Assembly (NCBI GenBank): GCA_021780755.1
Contig: JAJXYF010000035.1
Location: 1-64,000, forward strand
DNA from: Deltaproteobacteria bacterium
GTDB taxonomy: Bacteria > Desulfobacterota > Binatia > Binatales > Binataceae
Reading direction: 5' to 3'
Length of the DNA stretch: 64,000 bases
Shown here: positions 32,384 through 41,961 of the stretch, piece after piece
How the letters are laid out: each line of letters opens with the position of its first letter
Position numbering within the stretch: position 1 is the stretch's first letter
Program-made: the position numbers and the translations under genes
The notes under the pieces: generated by a model
Seen by the model: only the letters and a program-made list of their open reading frames with translations
Told to the model about the DNA's origin: nothing
Database searches by the model: none

Positions 32384-33007
32384 ATGCCGCTCAAGATCAA
32401 GATGTATTCCGACTTCATTTGCCCTTTCTGTTACATCGGGTTTGAAGTTTTCCGCAAGCTCAAGGCGGAGTTCGATCTCGAACTCGACTGGCGCGGCTTT
32501 CAGATCCATCCGGAATGGCCCGCCGAGGGCATGCCCGCGTCGGAATGGCGCAACGGAATGGACGCGGACACACGGCGCGCGATTTGGGAGCGGATCCAGA
32601 CGATGGCGGCGGCGGCCGGCTTCGAGATGAAGCCGCCGGAAACCCTGACCAACTCGCGGCTCGCGCTGGAGGCGGCGGAGTTCGCCAAGGAGGCGGGCGC
32701 CGGCGAGGCCTTCGAGGAGCGCGTCTATCGCGCGTACTTTTACGAGGGGCGCAATATCGGCAGCCAGGCGGTGCTGGCGGAACTCGCGGCCGACGTCGGT
32801 CTTTCACGCGACGACCTGAACGTGGCGCTCGACTCGAACCGCTACTCGCTGCGCCTCAAGAACAACGCGCTGGTGGCGCATCAGAATGGCGTCAGCGGCG
32901 TACCGACGTTCTTCATCGGCGAGTATCCGCTGGTGGGCGCGCAGAGCGAGGACGTGATGCGGCAGGTGCTGCAGCGCGTGAGCCAGCGGGCAGGGGCGGC
33001 GAAGTAG
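32384..33007 (+). CDS. DsbA/FrnE-like thioredoxin-fold oxidoreductase
   Basis: A 207 aa cytosolic DsbA-family protein (no signal peptide). The N-terminal thioredoxin strand leads to the active-site CPFC (FICPFCYIGF, about residues 12-15). The helical insert follows, and the cis-Pro is in NGVSGVPTFFI. FrnE-type proteins catalyse dithiol exchange or isomerise small thiols. ATG 32384 (MPLKIK) is chosen over the 16-residue longer frame. The TusA-like gene begins 12 bases after its stop, suggesting a shared thiol/sulfur role. Confidence 0.92.
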   Translation: MPLKIKMYSDFICPFCYIGFEVFRKLKAEFDLELDWRGFQIHPEWPAEGMPASEWRNGMDADTRRAIWERIQTMAAAAGFEMKPPETLTNSRLALEAAEFAKEAGAGEAFEERVYRAYFYEGRNIGSQAVLAELAADVGLSRDDLNVALDSNRYSLRLKNNALVAHQNGVSGVPTFFIGEYPLVGAQSEDVMRQVLQRVSQRAGAAK

Positions 33008-33018
33008 TTACGCACCCC

Positions 33019-33252
33019 GTGGACGCAGAGGACGACATCATTAGGCTCGATCTGCGCGGCCTCAAATGCCCGCTGAACTGGGCGCACGCCAAGGTGCGGC
33101 TAGAATCGATGAGCCGTGGCGAGACGATTGAGTTGACGATCGACGACCCGCGCGGCGCACGCGACATCCCGCGGGCGGCCGAGGCCGAAGGTTACGCGCT
33201 CACGCGAATCGATGCCGCTGACGGTCTCTGGCGGCTGTGGATCGAAAAGTAG
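33019..33252 (+). CDS. TusA/SirA-family sulfur-carrier-like protein
   Basis: A 77 aa protein with the TusA signature DLRGLKCPLNWAHAKVRLESM, containing the sulfur-accepting Cys in the CP motif, then GETIELTIDDPRGARDIPRAAEAEGY and the two-layer alpha/beta ending. TusA-like proteins carry persulfide sulfur to tRNA thiolation or other pathways. It starts with GTG at 33019, so it would be missed by ATG-only calling. It follows the DsbA-like gene directly. Confidence 0.85.
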   Translation: MDAEDDIIRLDLRGLKCPLNWAHAKVRLESMSRGETIELTIDDPRGARDIPRAAEAEGYALTRIDAADGLWRLWIEK

Positions 33253-33436
33253 GTCGGCCGCAGGGCATCCCCCTGAGCGCCGCGAACGGTTGCCGGATTG
33301 CAAGCGTTCGCATCGGGATTCTGCGCAAGCTCAGAATGGCCAAGGGTGACGGAGCCGGAAGGGATTTTGGGCCGTGCGGGTTGGACTCGCCCGCAACGGC
33401 ATTCTAGGATTATGCCGTTCGTTAGCGGGAGGGATC

Positions 33437-33880
33437 GTGAACGCTGAGCAGAAAGAAAAACTCGCGAAATTGTTCGGCCAGGAACACGTGGCGATCCTGA
33501 TCACGCAGGGCGACCAATGGCCAACCGGCACGCTGCAGGCGTTCGCCGAGACCGCGGACCTGGATCTGCTGTTCATCATGCGCTTCAGCTCCGAGAAGTT
33601 TGAGAACCTCAAAAAACATCCCAAGGTCACCGTGATGGTGGACACCCGCGATGTCGGCAACGTGGCGACCTTCGAGATCGCGCGCGCGTCGGTGCAGGGC
33701 GAGGCGGTCGAAGTGGCGCGCGATACCGCGGAATGGGAATCGATGAAGGCAGCATTCCTCAAGAAGAACCCATTCGAGGCGCCGTTTTTCGGCAACGACA
33801 CGCTGCGCATGGTGCGGATCAAGCCTAAGCGAATTTCCTACGCGAACGGGATCAAGGACACCTTCTGGATCGAGCTCTGA
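33437..33880 (+). CDS. Pyridoxamine-5'-phosphate-oxidase-fold (FMN-binding) protein
   Basis: A 147 aa split-barrel protein with VAILITQGDQWPTGTLQAF, LLFIMRFSSEKFENLKKHPKVTVMVDTRD and the closing RMVRIKPKRISYANG, as in the PNPOx-like flavin reductase and F420/FMN-binding families. It may bind FMN or heme. GTG 33437 is preferred, with GGGAGGGA upstream; the longer frame to 33374 runs through the ribosome-binding site. It is a single gene. The cofactor and substrate are not readable from sequence. Confidence 0.85.
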   Translation: MNAEQKEKLAKLFGQEHVAILITQGDQWPTGTLQAFAETADLDLLFIMRFSSEKFENLKKHPKVTVMVDTRDVGNVATFEIARASVQGEAVEVARDTAEWESMKAAFLKKNPFEAPFFGNDTLRMVRIKPKRISYANGIKDTFWIEL

Positions 33881-34160
33881 GGCCTGACCGCGGGTCGCTT
33901 CCATCCGCGCCGCGGCCAGCCCGTAAATTGCCCCATCGCCGCATATAGGCGATGCTGACGATAAAGCCGCCCTGACCAATATCGGGTCCGGGGTGGAATC
34001 ACACGACCCTACAACCGGTCAGCCCGCCAGGCTGAAATTGCGAGTGTTTGTTCGCCAGCGGACACTCGAGCGATCGGCTCAGGGCACACGACTTGCTGTC
34101 GTATTTCTTCAGGGATGTGGATCGCGGCGATTTGCCGCTCCACTGATAGGTCGTGAGGTT

Positions 34161-35636
34161 ATGGATGCACAGCGCTTGAGCAATCAGATGCCGGAATTGA
34201 AGGCATCGGTAGTGGCGGACCTGCCGATGAACGAAATGTTCGAACTCGACGGCCATCCACGACCCGAATGCGCGCGCGTGGTGAATTACCTGCTCTCGAT
34301 GGATGCGCGGCGTCTGGGGGACTTAGGCGAGCGAGCGCACGAGATGTTCTTGCGCATGGGCGTCACCTTCAACGTCTATGGCAACGAGGACGGCAGCGAG
34401 CGGATTTTCCCGTTTGATCCGGTGCCGCGAATAATTCCGGCAAACGTGTGGGCGAGAATCGAGGCGGGGCTGATCCAGCGCGTGCGGGCGCTGAACGCCT
34501 TCATGGCGGACATCTATGGCGAAGGCGCCATTCTGAAGGACAACGTGGTGCCGCGCGACCTGATAATCGGGTCGCCGCAATTTCGCCACGCGGCAGTGGG
34601 AATCAAGCTGCCGCACAATACGTTCGTCACGGTCGCGGGAATCGATCTGGTGCGCGGAGCGGACGGCCGTTTCATGGTGCTCGAAGACAACGTGCGGACG
34701 CCGTCGGGCGTTTCGTACGTAATCCAGAATCGCGTGATCATGACGCGCCTGATGCCCGAGTTGATTCGTGCGTTGAAGGTGCGCAGCGTCGAGCAGTACC
34801 CGGCGGATTTGCTGGCGTCGCTGCGCGAGCTGTCGCCTTCGGGATCGTCGGATCCAACCGTGGTGGTGCTGACGCCGGGGCCGTTCAATTCGGCCTTCTT
34901 CGAGCACGTTTTTCTGTCGCAGCAGATGGGAGTCGATCTGGTCGAAGGACGGGACTTGGTGTGCGTCGATCACAAACTCTTCATGAAGACGGTGTACGGA
35001 CTGCGGCAAATCGACGTGGTGTACCGGCGGGTTGACGACGACTTCCTGGATCCGGTGGTGTTTCGTCCGGATTCGCTGCTGGGCGTGTCGGGGCTGACCG
35101 GAGTGCTGCGCGCCGGCAAGGTGGTGGTGGCCAATGCGCTGGGCACCGGGATTGCGGATGACAAGGCGGTGTTCGCGTACACGCCGCGGATGATCGAGTA
35201 CTATCTGAATGAGGAACCGATAATTCCGATCGTCGAGACCCATCTGCTGCGCGATCCGGAAGTGCGCGAGCACGTTTTGCGCAACCTCGATCGCTACGTG
35301 GTCAAGCCGACGGGCGCCTCGGGCGGTTACGGGGTGGTGATCGGGCCGAAGGCGAGCGCGCAGGAACTCGACGAGACGCGCGCGCGAATCGAGCGCGATC
35401 CGGCGGCGTTTATCGCGCAGCCGGTGATTCAACTTTCAGTGCATCCGACGCTGACCGGGAGCGACGCTTCGAACCTGGTGCCACGCCACGTCGATCTCAG
35501 GCCGTTCGTGCTGTTGGGCGCGAAGCCGCGGGTGCTGCCGGGCGGACTGACGCGGGTGGCGCTGCGCGAAGGATCGTTAATCGTGAATTCCTCGCAAGGC
35601 GGGGGCAGCAAGGACACCTGGGTGCTCGAAAACTAG
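34161..35636 (+). CDS. Circularly permuted type 2 ATP-grasp protein
   Basis: A 491 aa member of the DUF404/DUF407 family. Conserved phrases include FPFDPVPRII, RALNAFMADIYGEGAILKD, VLEDNVRTPSGVSYV, MKTVYGLRQIDVVYRRVDDDFLDP, VVANALGTGIADDKAVFAYTP, VVKPTGASGGYGVVIGP and GGLTRVAL. Circularly permuted ATP-grasp enzymes are predicted to ligate a carboxylate to an amine, making a peptide-like bond. It is the first of a three-gene set (ATP-grasp, alpha-E, transglutaminase). The ATG at 34161 is set by GTGAGGTT; a longer frame adds 56 unconserved residues. The stop overlaps the next start. Confidence 0.93.
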   Translation: MDAQRLSNQMPELKASVVADLPMNEMFELDGHPRPECARVVNYLLSMDARRLGDLGERAHEMFLRMGVTFNVYGNEDGSERIFPFDPVPRIIPANVWARIEAGLIQRVRALNAFMADIYGEGAILKDNVVPRDLIIGSPQFRHAAVGIKLPHNTFVTVAGIDLVRGADGRFMVLEDNVRTPSGVSYVIQNRVIMTRLMPELIRALKVRSVEQYPADLLASLRELSPSGSSDPTVVVLTPGPFNSAFFEHVFLSQQMGVDLVEGRDLVCVDHKLFMKTVYGLRQIDVVYRRVDDDFLDPVVFRPDSLLGVSGLTGVLRAGKVVVANALGTGIADDKAVFAYTPRMIEYYLNEEPIIPIVETHLLRDPEVREHVLRNLDRYVVKPTGASGGYGVVIGPKASAQELDETRARIERDPAAFIAQPVIQLSVHPTLTGSDASNLVPRHVDLRPFVLLGAKPRVLPGGLTRVALREGSLIVNSSQGGGSKDTWVLEN

Positions 35637-36577
35637 TGCTGCGGCGAATTGCGGATCAACTATATTGGGCGGCGCGGTACCTGGAGCGGGCGCAATGGCG
35701 GGCGCGGCTGGTTGACGTCAATTACCATTTGAACCTGGAGGTGCCGCCGCGCGCGGCCGATCCGTGGGAGCCGCTGCTCGGGATCACCGGCGAGCGCGAA
35801 CCCTTCGCGCAGCGTTATGCGCATGCGGACGAGGCTTCGGTGGTCGATTTCTTTACGTTCGATCGGAGCAACTCGTCGTCGATCCGGAGCTGCGTCGAGG
35901 CGGCGCGCACGAACCTGAGCGCGCTGCGCAATATCATCTCTTCCGAGATGTGGCTGCAGATGAACGAGCTCTACCTGGACTCGCGGGGCTGGTCGCCGAA
36001 ATTGCTCGCGAGCGAAGGATTCTCAACGTTCTTCACTGACCTGCGCAATCATTTCTACTCGATCACCGGGATCATCCGCAGCACCATGCCGCGGGATCTT
36101 TCCTACGATTTCCTCGAGATCGGAACGATGCTGGAGCGGGCCGACAACGTCGCGCGACTCCTCGACGTAAAGTACCATTATTTGCTGCCGCGCCTGGAGG
36201 ACATCGGCGGGCCGTCCGACGGGCGTCAGTGGGCTGCGGTGTTGCGCAGCGCGTCGGCGCTGGAGGCCTTCCGCAAGCTTTACGGCTATTCGATCAGCGT
36301 TGATCGGGTGGTCGAGATCCTGCTGTTCGATCCGAACTTTCCGCGATCGGCGCGCTTCAGCGCGGAGCGACTGGCGTCGGCGATTGAACGGGTGGCCGCG
36401 CAGGGCGCCTCGCATATCGCCCATCAACTGGTCTCGGACAGCCTGCTCGCGCTGTTGCGCACCGGCAGCGCCAGCCAGGCGATAAGCGAAGGGCTGCACG
36501 AATTCCTACTGAAAGTCGAGCAGGAATGTTCGAATATTTCCAACTCGTTATACAGCGAGTACATGGCGCTTGGCTGA
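35636..36577 (+). CDS. Alpha-E domain protein (DUF403)
   Basis: A 313 aa all-helical protein that begins MLRRIADQLYWAARYLERAQWRARLVDVNYHLNLE, the alpha-E signature. It then has SSIRSCVEAARTNLSALRNIISSEMWLQMNELYLDSRG and FLEIGTMLERADNVARLLDVKYHYLLP. The GTG start shares one base with the ATP-grasp stop (TAGTG). Alpha-E proteins occur only with this ATP-grasp/transglutaminase set and are thought to be structural partners in peptide-bond formation. The activity is unproven. Confidence 0.93.
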   Translation: MLRRIADQLYWAARYLERAQWRARLVDVNYHLNLEVPPRAADPWEPLLGITGEREPFAQRYAHADEASVVDFFTFDRSNSSSIRSCVEAARTNLSALRNIISSEMWLQMNELYLDSRGWSPKLLASEGFSTFFTDLRNHFYSITGIIRSTMPRDLSYDFLEIGTMLERADNVARLLDVKYHYLLPRLEDIGGPSDGRQWAAVLRSASALEAFRKLYGYSISVDRVVEILLFDPNFPRSARFSAERLASAIERVAAQGASHIAHQLVSDSLLALLRTGSASQAISEGLHEFLLKVEQECSNISNSLYSEYMALG

Positions 36578-36587
36578 GGCGGCCCGG

Positions 36588-37493
36588 ATGCGCTACCGGA
36601 TTATCCATACGACGCGCTTCGAGTACGTGGAGCCGGCCTACGACTCGCAGAACGAGTTGCGGATGCGGCCGTGGGATCGCGATGGTCAGCGCTGTGTGGC
36701 CTTCGAAATCAACGTGAGCGAGCCGTCGTCAATCGTGGAATACGACGATTTCTTCGGCAATCACACCCATTCGGTCTCGGTGAGCGGGCCGCATCGCGAG
36801 CTTGAGATCGTGGCGAATTCGATCGTCGAAGTGGACCCGCCCGCGGTGCCGCCCGCGACCGGCGTAACGCTCGTGGAATTTTTGCGAGGCGACGCGGTCC
36901 GCAACAATATCTATTGCGAATATCTCAGTCCGAGCGAGTTCATCCCGTTCAGTGAGCGGCTGCGCAGGTTTTTCTGGATGGCGCGCCCGCAGGAACAGGA
37001 GGACATCGGCGCGTACGTCATGCGGATGGTGGCGTATGTGCGCGACCAGTTCGAATACGAGACGCGGTCAACTCATGTTCATTCGAGCCTGAACGACATC
37101 CTCAACAGCGGCGGCGGCGTGTGCCAGGATTTCGCGCATCTCACGATTGGGATTTTGCGCCTGGCGGGAGTCCCGGCGCGCTACGTCTCGGGCTACCTGG
37201 CGCCGGCTTCGGCGAGCGCCGGGTTGGACGTAACGGCGCAGGCGAGTCATGCGTGGCTGGAGGCGTGGCTACCGGGGCTCGGCTGGTGCGGCTACGACCC
37301 GACGCATCGATGTGTGGTCGATGCGCGCCATATCGTGGTCGCGATCGGACGCGACTATGCGGACGTTCCGCCTTTGCGGGGGGTCTATCGCAACGGCGGC
37401 GGGCAGTCGTTGATGACGGTGAATCTGCGCGTCGAATTCACCAACCAGGGCGGCTCCTCAGGCGGATCCGCAGGCGGCCAATCGCAACAGTAA
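36588..37493 (+). CDS. Bacterial transglutaminase-like cysteine protease family protein
   Basis: A 301 aa protein. The N-terminal transglut_N domain (YRIIHTTRFEYVEPAYDSQNELRMRPW) precedes the papain-like core with the triad Cys in GGGVCQDFAH, His in ASHAWLEAWLPG and Asp in GYDPTHRC. It could hydrolyse or transfer peptide or isopeptide bonds made by the ATP-grasp partner. The start is ATG 36588, 10 bases after the alpha-E stop, with GAGG upstream. There is no signal peptide, so it is cytosolic. The Gly/Ser-rich tail looks disordered. Confidence 0.92.
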   Translation: MRYRIIHTTRFEYVEPAYDSQNELRMRPWDRDGQRCVAFEINVSEPSSIVEYDDFFGNHTHSVSVSGPHRELEIVANSIVEVDPPAVPPATGVTLVEFLRGDAVRNNIYCEYLSPSEFIPFSERLRRFFWMARPQEQEDIGAYVMRMVAYVRDQFEYETRSTHVHSSLNDILNSGGGVCQDFAHLTIGILRLAGVPARYVSGYLAPASASAGLDVTAQASHAWLEAWLPGLGWCGYDPTHRCVVDARHIVVAIGRDYADVPPLRGVYRNGGGQSLMTVNLRVEFTNQGGSSGGSAGGQSQQ

Positions 37494-37754
37494 CACACCG
37501 GGGTGCCGGCCAGGTCGGTGCGCCGCTCGGGCGCGCGATCGTTCGACGATGACGCCGCTCGCGCTGCGCGCGCGACATTTTAACATTTCGCCAATATGAA
37601 TTGTGCCTGAGGGTCCGTCACGGCGGAAAATCAGGCTTGCCTCGATCATCGGGCCGCGTCAGCATTTGAGTTGGCGATGCGCTGTTTCGCAGGGACGAAA
37701 CCGAAACCGCTCGCGACGATGTGAGTAATCGAACGGGAATCGAGGAGGAACCGG

Positions 37755-40154
37755 ATGGCATCGAGCACGGGCGGTAAAATACCTGAAGCGCCGTTGAGCG
37801 CCGACGAACTGCGAAAGCTCGACGCTTACTGGCGCGCTTGCAACTACCTGAGCGTGGGGATGCTCTACCTGCAGGACAATCCGCTGTTGCGCGAACCGCT
37901 GAAGGCCGAACACATCAAGAATCGCCTGCTGGGCCATTGGGGATCCGACCCCGGGCAATCGCTGGTGTGGGTGCATTTGAACCGGCTGATCAAGAAATAC
38001 GATCTCGACGTACTCTACATTTCGGGGCCGGGCCACGGCGCGCCGGCGACCCTCGCGAACAGTTACCTCGAGGGCGTTTACTCAGAGGTTTATCCCGACC
38101 GCAGCCGCGACGTCGAAGGAATGCGGCAATTCTTCAAACTCTTTTCGTTTCCCGGCGGCATTGGCAGTCACTGCACGCCCGAAACGCCGGGATCGATCCA
38201 TGAAGGAGGAGAACTTGGCTACAGTCTGTCGCACGCTTATGGCGCGGTCTTCGACAATCCCGAATTGATCGCGGTCGCGGTGGTCGGCGATGGCGAGTCG
38301 GAAACCGGGCCGCTCGCGACCTCGTGGCATTCGAACAAATTCATCAATCCCGTGCGCGACGGTGCGGTTCTGCCGATTCTTCATTTGAATGGCTACAAGA
38401 TCGCGAATCCGACAATCCTGGCGCGCATCCCACCCGAGGAACTGGAGAGCTTGTTCTACGGATACGGCTATAACTGCTACGTCGTAGAGGGTGACGAACC
38501 GCGCGCGGTGCATCAGCGGATGGCGGGGACGCTCGAGCGCTGCATGCTGGAGATTCGCGAGCTTCAAGCCAATGCGCGCAAGAGCGCCGCGACCGGCGCG
38601 ACGCGTCCGCGCTGGCCGATGATCGTGATGCGCACGCCGAAGGGGTGGACCTGCCCGAAGGAGGTTGACGGCAAGCGTCTGGAGGGCTTCTGGCGCGCAC
38701 ATCAGGTGCCGATAACGGATCCCGTCACGAACCCGGCGCATCTGAAACTGGTCGAGACGTGGATGCGGAGTTATCGTCCCGAGGAACTCTTCGACGAGCG
38801 CGGCGCGCCGCGGTCTGAAGTGTGTGAAATGGCACCGGCCGGCGATCGTCGAATCAGCGCGAATCCACGCGCGAATGGCGGCTTGGTGCGCAAGCCGCTG
38901 AAGCTGCCGCACTTTCGCGATTATGCGGTGAAGGTCACGCGCCCCGGCCATTCGGAAGCACAGAATACTTATGTCTTCGGCCAATTTTTGCGCGACGTGA
39001 TGCGCGAGAACATGGAGAGCTTTCGCGTCTTCGGACCGGACGAGACCGCGTCGAACCACCTCGAGGCGATTTACGAAGCGAGCAAAAAGACCTGGCTCGC
39101 CGAATTCAAGCCCGAGGACCGCAATGGCAGCGAGATCGCACCCGACGGCCGCGTGATGGAGATGCTCAGCGAGCATACGCTCGAGGGCTGGCTCGAAGGC
39201 TATCTGCTGACCGGGCGTCACGGTCTGCTGAACACCTACGAAGCCTTCGCGCACATCATCGATTCGATGGTGAACCAGCACGCGAAGTGGATCGAGAAGA
39301 GCACGACATCGGTGCCGTGGCGAGCGCCGATATCCTCGCTCAACATACTCATCAGCTCGACGGTGTGGCGCCAGGACCACAACGGCTTCACCCATCAGGA
39401 CCCCGGCTTCATCGACGTGGTAACCAACAAGAGTCCGGCGGTAACGCGAATCTACCTGCCACCCGATGCGAACTGCCTATTGAGTGTCGGCGATCATTGT
39501 CTGCGCAGCGTCAACTATGTGAATGTCATCGTCGCCGACAAACAACCTCATCCGCAATTTCTCACGATGGAAGAAGCCTTCAAGCATTGCACCAAGGGGA
39601 TTGGGTTGTGGGACTGGGCCTCGACCGATCAGGGTGGCGAGGTTGATGTAGTAATCGCGTCAGCCGGGGACGTCGCGACGATCGAGGCGCTGGCGGCGAC
39701 GGCGATCCTGCGCGACAAATTTTCCACCCTCCGCATCCGCTTCGTCAATGTCGTAGATCTCTTCAAGTTACAGCCGCGGGCCGAGCATCCGCACGGGCTT
39801 TCCGATCCCGACTTCGACAGCCTGTTCACCATTGATAAACCCGTGATCTTCAATTTTCACGGGTACCCATGGTTGATCCACAAGCTTGCGTATCGCCGCA
39901 GCAATCACGACAACATGCACGTGCGCGGTTACAAGGAAAAAGGGAACATCAATACGCCTCTGCAGCTGGCAATCAACAACCAAACCGATCGCTTCAACCT
40001 GGCGATCGATGTAATCGATCGGGTTCCGAAGCTGCAAACATCGGGGGCGCATATCAAAGAGTGGCTGAAGGACGAGATTTGCGAACACCTGGATTATGCC
40101 CTTCAGAATGGGATAGACCGGCCCGAGATCACCAACTGGCGATGGCCGTACTAG
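37755..40154 (+). CDS. xfp: Xylulose-5-phosphate/fructose-6-phosphate phosphoketolase
   Basis: A 799 aa enzyme, the normal length for Xfp. The N-terminal domain carries GPGHGAPA (active-site His region), the lid phrase [35 protein letters not shown], and the TPP motif [13 protein letters not shown]...NKFINP. The XFP_C domain ([17 protein letters not shown]) ends the protein. It splits xylulose-5-P or fructose-6-P into acetyl-phosphate and glyceraldehyde-3-P or erythrose-4-P with TPP. GAGGAGG precedes the ATG. It lies 130 bases upstream of pgm, so the two may form an operon that links sugar phosphates to acetyl-P. Confidence 0.97.
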   Translation: MASSTGGKIPEAPLSADELRKLDAYWRACNYLSVGMLYLQDNPLLREPLKAEHIKNRLLGHWGSDPGQSLVWVHLNRLIKKYDLDVLYISGPGHGAPATLANSYLEGVYSEVYPDRSRDVEGMRQFFKLFSFPGGIGSHCTPETPGSIHEGGELGYSLSHAYGAVFDNPELIAVAVVGDGESETGPLATSWHSNKFINPVRDGAVLPILHLNGYKIANPTILARIPPEELESLFYGYGYNCYVVEGDEPRAVHQRMAGTLERCMLEIRELQANARKSAATGATRPRWPMIVMRTPKGWTCPKEVDGKRLEGFWRAHQVPITDPVTNPAHLKLVETWMRSYRPEELFDERGAPRSEVCEMAPAGDRRISANPRANGGLVRKPLKLPHFRDYAVKVTRPGHSEAQNTYVFGQFLRDVMRENMESFRVFGPDETASNHLEAIYEASKKTWLAEFKPEDRNGSEIAPDGRVMEMLSEHTLEGWLEGYLLTGRHGLLNTYEAFAHIIDSMVNQHAKWIEKSTTSVPWRAPISSLNILISSTVWRQDHNGFTHQDPGFIDVVTNKSPAVTRIYLPPDANCLLSVGDHCLRSVNYVNVIVADKQPHPQFLTMEEAFKHCTKGIGLWDWASTDQGGEVDVVIASAGDVATIEALAATAILRDKFSTLRIRFVNVVDLFKLQPRAEHPHGLSDPDFDSLFTIDKPVIFNFHGYPWLIHKLAYRRSNHDNMHVRGYKEKGNINTPLQLAINNQTDRFNLAIDVIDRVPKLQTSGAHIKEWLKDEICEHLDYALQNGIDRPEITNWRWPY

Positions 40155-40284
40155 GATTTCAAGCGCACTTCCGGGTTGGCGAACGGGCAAACGCGGCAGG
40201 CGGTCAGACCCGATAATCAGCCACCGAATCCTCGCGAAGGCTACTGAGATACCGGGATTCGATTTACGCGAGAACAGGATTGTT

Positions 40285-41946
40285 ATGAATATCAGTCCAT
40301 TAGCGGGCAAGCCCGCCACACCTGCGATGCTGGTCAATGTGCCGCGACTGATAACCGCTTATTACAGCGAGCGGCCCGATACGTCGATCGCCGCGCAATG
40401 CGTGGCCTTCGGCACGTCGGGGCACCGCGGGTGCGCCTTCGACAGCGCGTTCAACGAGTACCACATCGTGGCGACAACCCAGGCAATTTGCAGCTATCGC
40501 AAGAGCCAGGGCATCGACGGACCGCTCTTCCTGGGGATGGATACTCACGCGCTTTCCGAGCCGGCGTTCGCCAGCGCGATCGAAGTGCTGGCGGGGAACC
40601 GCGTGGACGTGATGATCGATCGGAACCGCGGCTACACACCGACGCCGGTGATATCGCACGCGATCCTGACGTACAATCGCGGCCGTAAGTCAAAGCTCGC
40701 AGACGGTATCGTAATTACACCGTCGCATAATCCGCCCGCCGACGGCGGCTTCAAATATAACCCTCCTCATGGCGGACCTGCCGACAGCAAGGCAACCAAG
40801 TGGATCGAGGATCAGGCCAATGTGCTGATGGGGGCAAACCTGCTCGGCGTTCCACGCGTGCCGATGATCAAGGCGCTCGAGGCGCCGACGACTCATCGGC
40901 ACGACTTCATTGACAATTACGTCGCCGACCTGTGCAACGTCGTTGATATGGAGGCGATACGCACCGCGGGAGTGAGAATCGGCGTGGACCCGCTGGGCGG
41001 CGCGGGAGTGCATTATTGGGGGCCGATTATCGATCGCTACGGGATCGCCGCAACGGTGGTCAACGACACCGTGGATCCGACCTTTCGCTTTATGCGTGTC
41101 GATTGGGACGGCAAGATTCGGATGGATTGTTCGTCCCCATACGCGATGGCCGGACTCGTCGGCATGCGCGACCGCTTCGACGTCGCGTTCGCCAACGATA
41201 CCGACAACGATCGCCACGGAATAGTCACTCCTTCGGCGGGCTTGCTCAATCCGAATCATTACCTGGCAGTGGCAATATCGTATTTGTTTGAGAACCGTAA
41301 AAGCTGGTCCAAGGGTGCGGCGGTGGGGAAGACCGTGGTCAGCAGCAGCATGATCGATCGCGTCACCGCCAAACTCGGACGGCGACTGGTCGAAGTGCCG
41401 GTGGGCTTCAAATGGTTCGTCGAAGGACTGAGCGACGGAACGCTCGGCTTCGGGGGCGAGGAGAGCGCAGGTGCGTCGTTTTTGCGGGTGGATGGAAATG
41501 TGTGGACGACTGACAAGGACGGAATCATCATGGGGTTGCTCGCCGCGGAGGTGACCGCGACGACGGGACGCGATCCCGGCGAACTCTACGACGCGATCAC
41601 GCGCGAGTTCGGCACGCCGGTGTATGAGCGTATCGATGCGCCGGCGACCGCGCGGCAGAAGGCCATTCTTGCGAAGTTATCTCCCGATCAGGTGCCGGCG
41701 GGGGAGCTCGCGGGCGAAAAGATAACCGCAACGCTGACGGCCGCGTCGGGCAACCATGCGGCGATTGGCGGACTGAAGGTTGTGACCGAGAGCGGATGGT
41801 TCGCGGCGCGGCCCTCGGGGACTGAAGAGGTTTACAAAATTTACGCGGAGAGCTTTCGCGGCGTCGAGCATCTGCGCCTGATTCAGCAGGAGGCCCAGGC
41901 GTTGATCAAGCGGGTGTTCGAGCGCAGTCTCAATGGCGGCGCGTGA
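40285..41946 (+). CDS. pgm: Alpha-D-glucose phosphate-specific phosphoglucomutase
   Basis: A 553 aa alpha-D-phosphohexomutase. The catalytic Ser is in [24 protein letters not shown], the Mg site is [10 protein letters not shown], the sugar-binding loop is [12 protein letters not shown], and the phosphate-binding loop is [16 protein letters not shown]. These match the bacterial Pgm that converts glucose-1-P to glucose-6-P. It stands upstream of the trehalose/glycogen genes, with the FHA-CAP gene on the other strand in between. Its product would feed glycogen and trehalose synthesis or salvage. Confidence 0.97.
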   Translation: MNISPLAGKPATPAMLVNVPRLITAYYSERPDTSIAAQCVAFGTSGHRGCAFDSAFNEYHIVATTQAICSYRKSQGIDGPLFLGMDTHALSEPAFASAIEVLAGNRVDVMIDRNRGYTPTPVISHAILTYNRGRKSKLADGIVITPSHNPPADGGFKYNPPHGGPADSKATKWIEDQANVLMGANLLGVPRVPMIKALEAPTTHRHDFIDNYVADLCNVVDMEAIRTAGVRIGVDPLGGAGVHYWGPIIDRYGIAATVVNDTVDPTFRFMRVDWDGKIRMDCSSPYAMAGLVGMRDRFDVAFANDTDNDRHGIVTPSAGLLNPNHYLAVAISYLFENRKSWSKGAAVGKTVVSSSMIDRVTAKLGRRLVEVPVGFKWFVEGLSDGTLGFGGEESAGASFLRVDGNVWTTDKDGIIMGLLAAEVTATTGRDPGELYDAITREFGTPVYERIDAPATARQKAILAKLSPDQVPAGELAGEKITATLTAASGNHAAIGGLKVVTESGWFAARPSGTEEVYKIYAESFRGVEHLRLIQQEAQALIKRVFERSLNGGA

Positions 41947-41961
41947 GCAACATCCTCGCGG

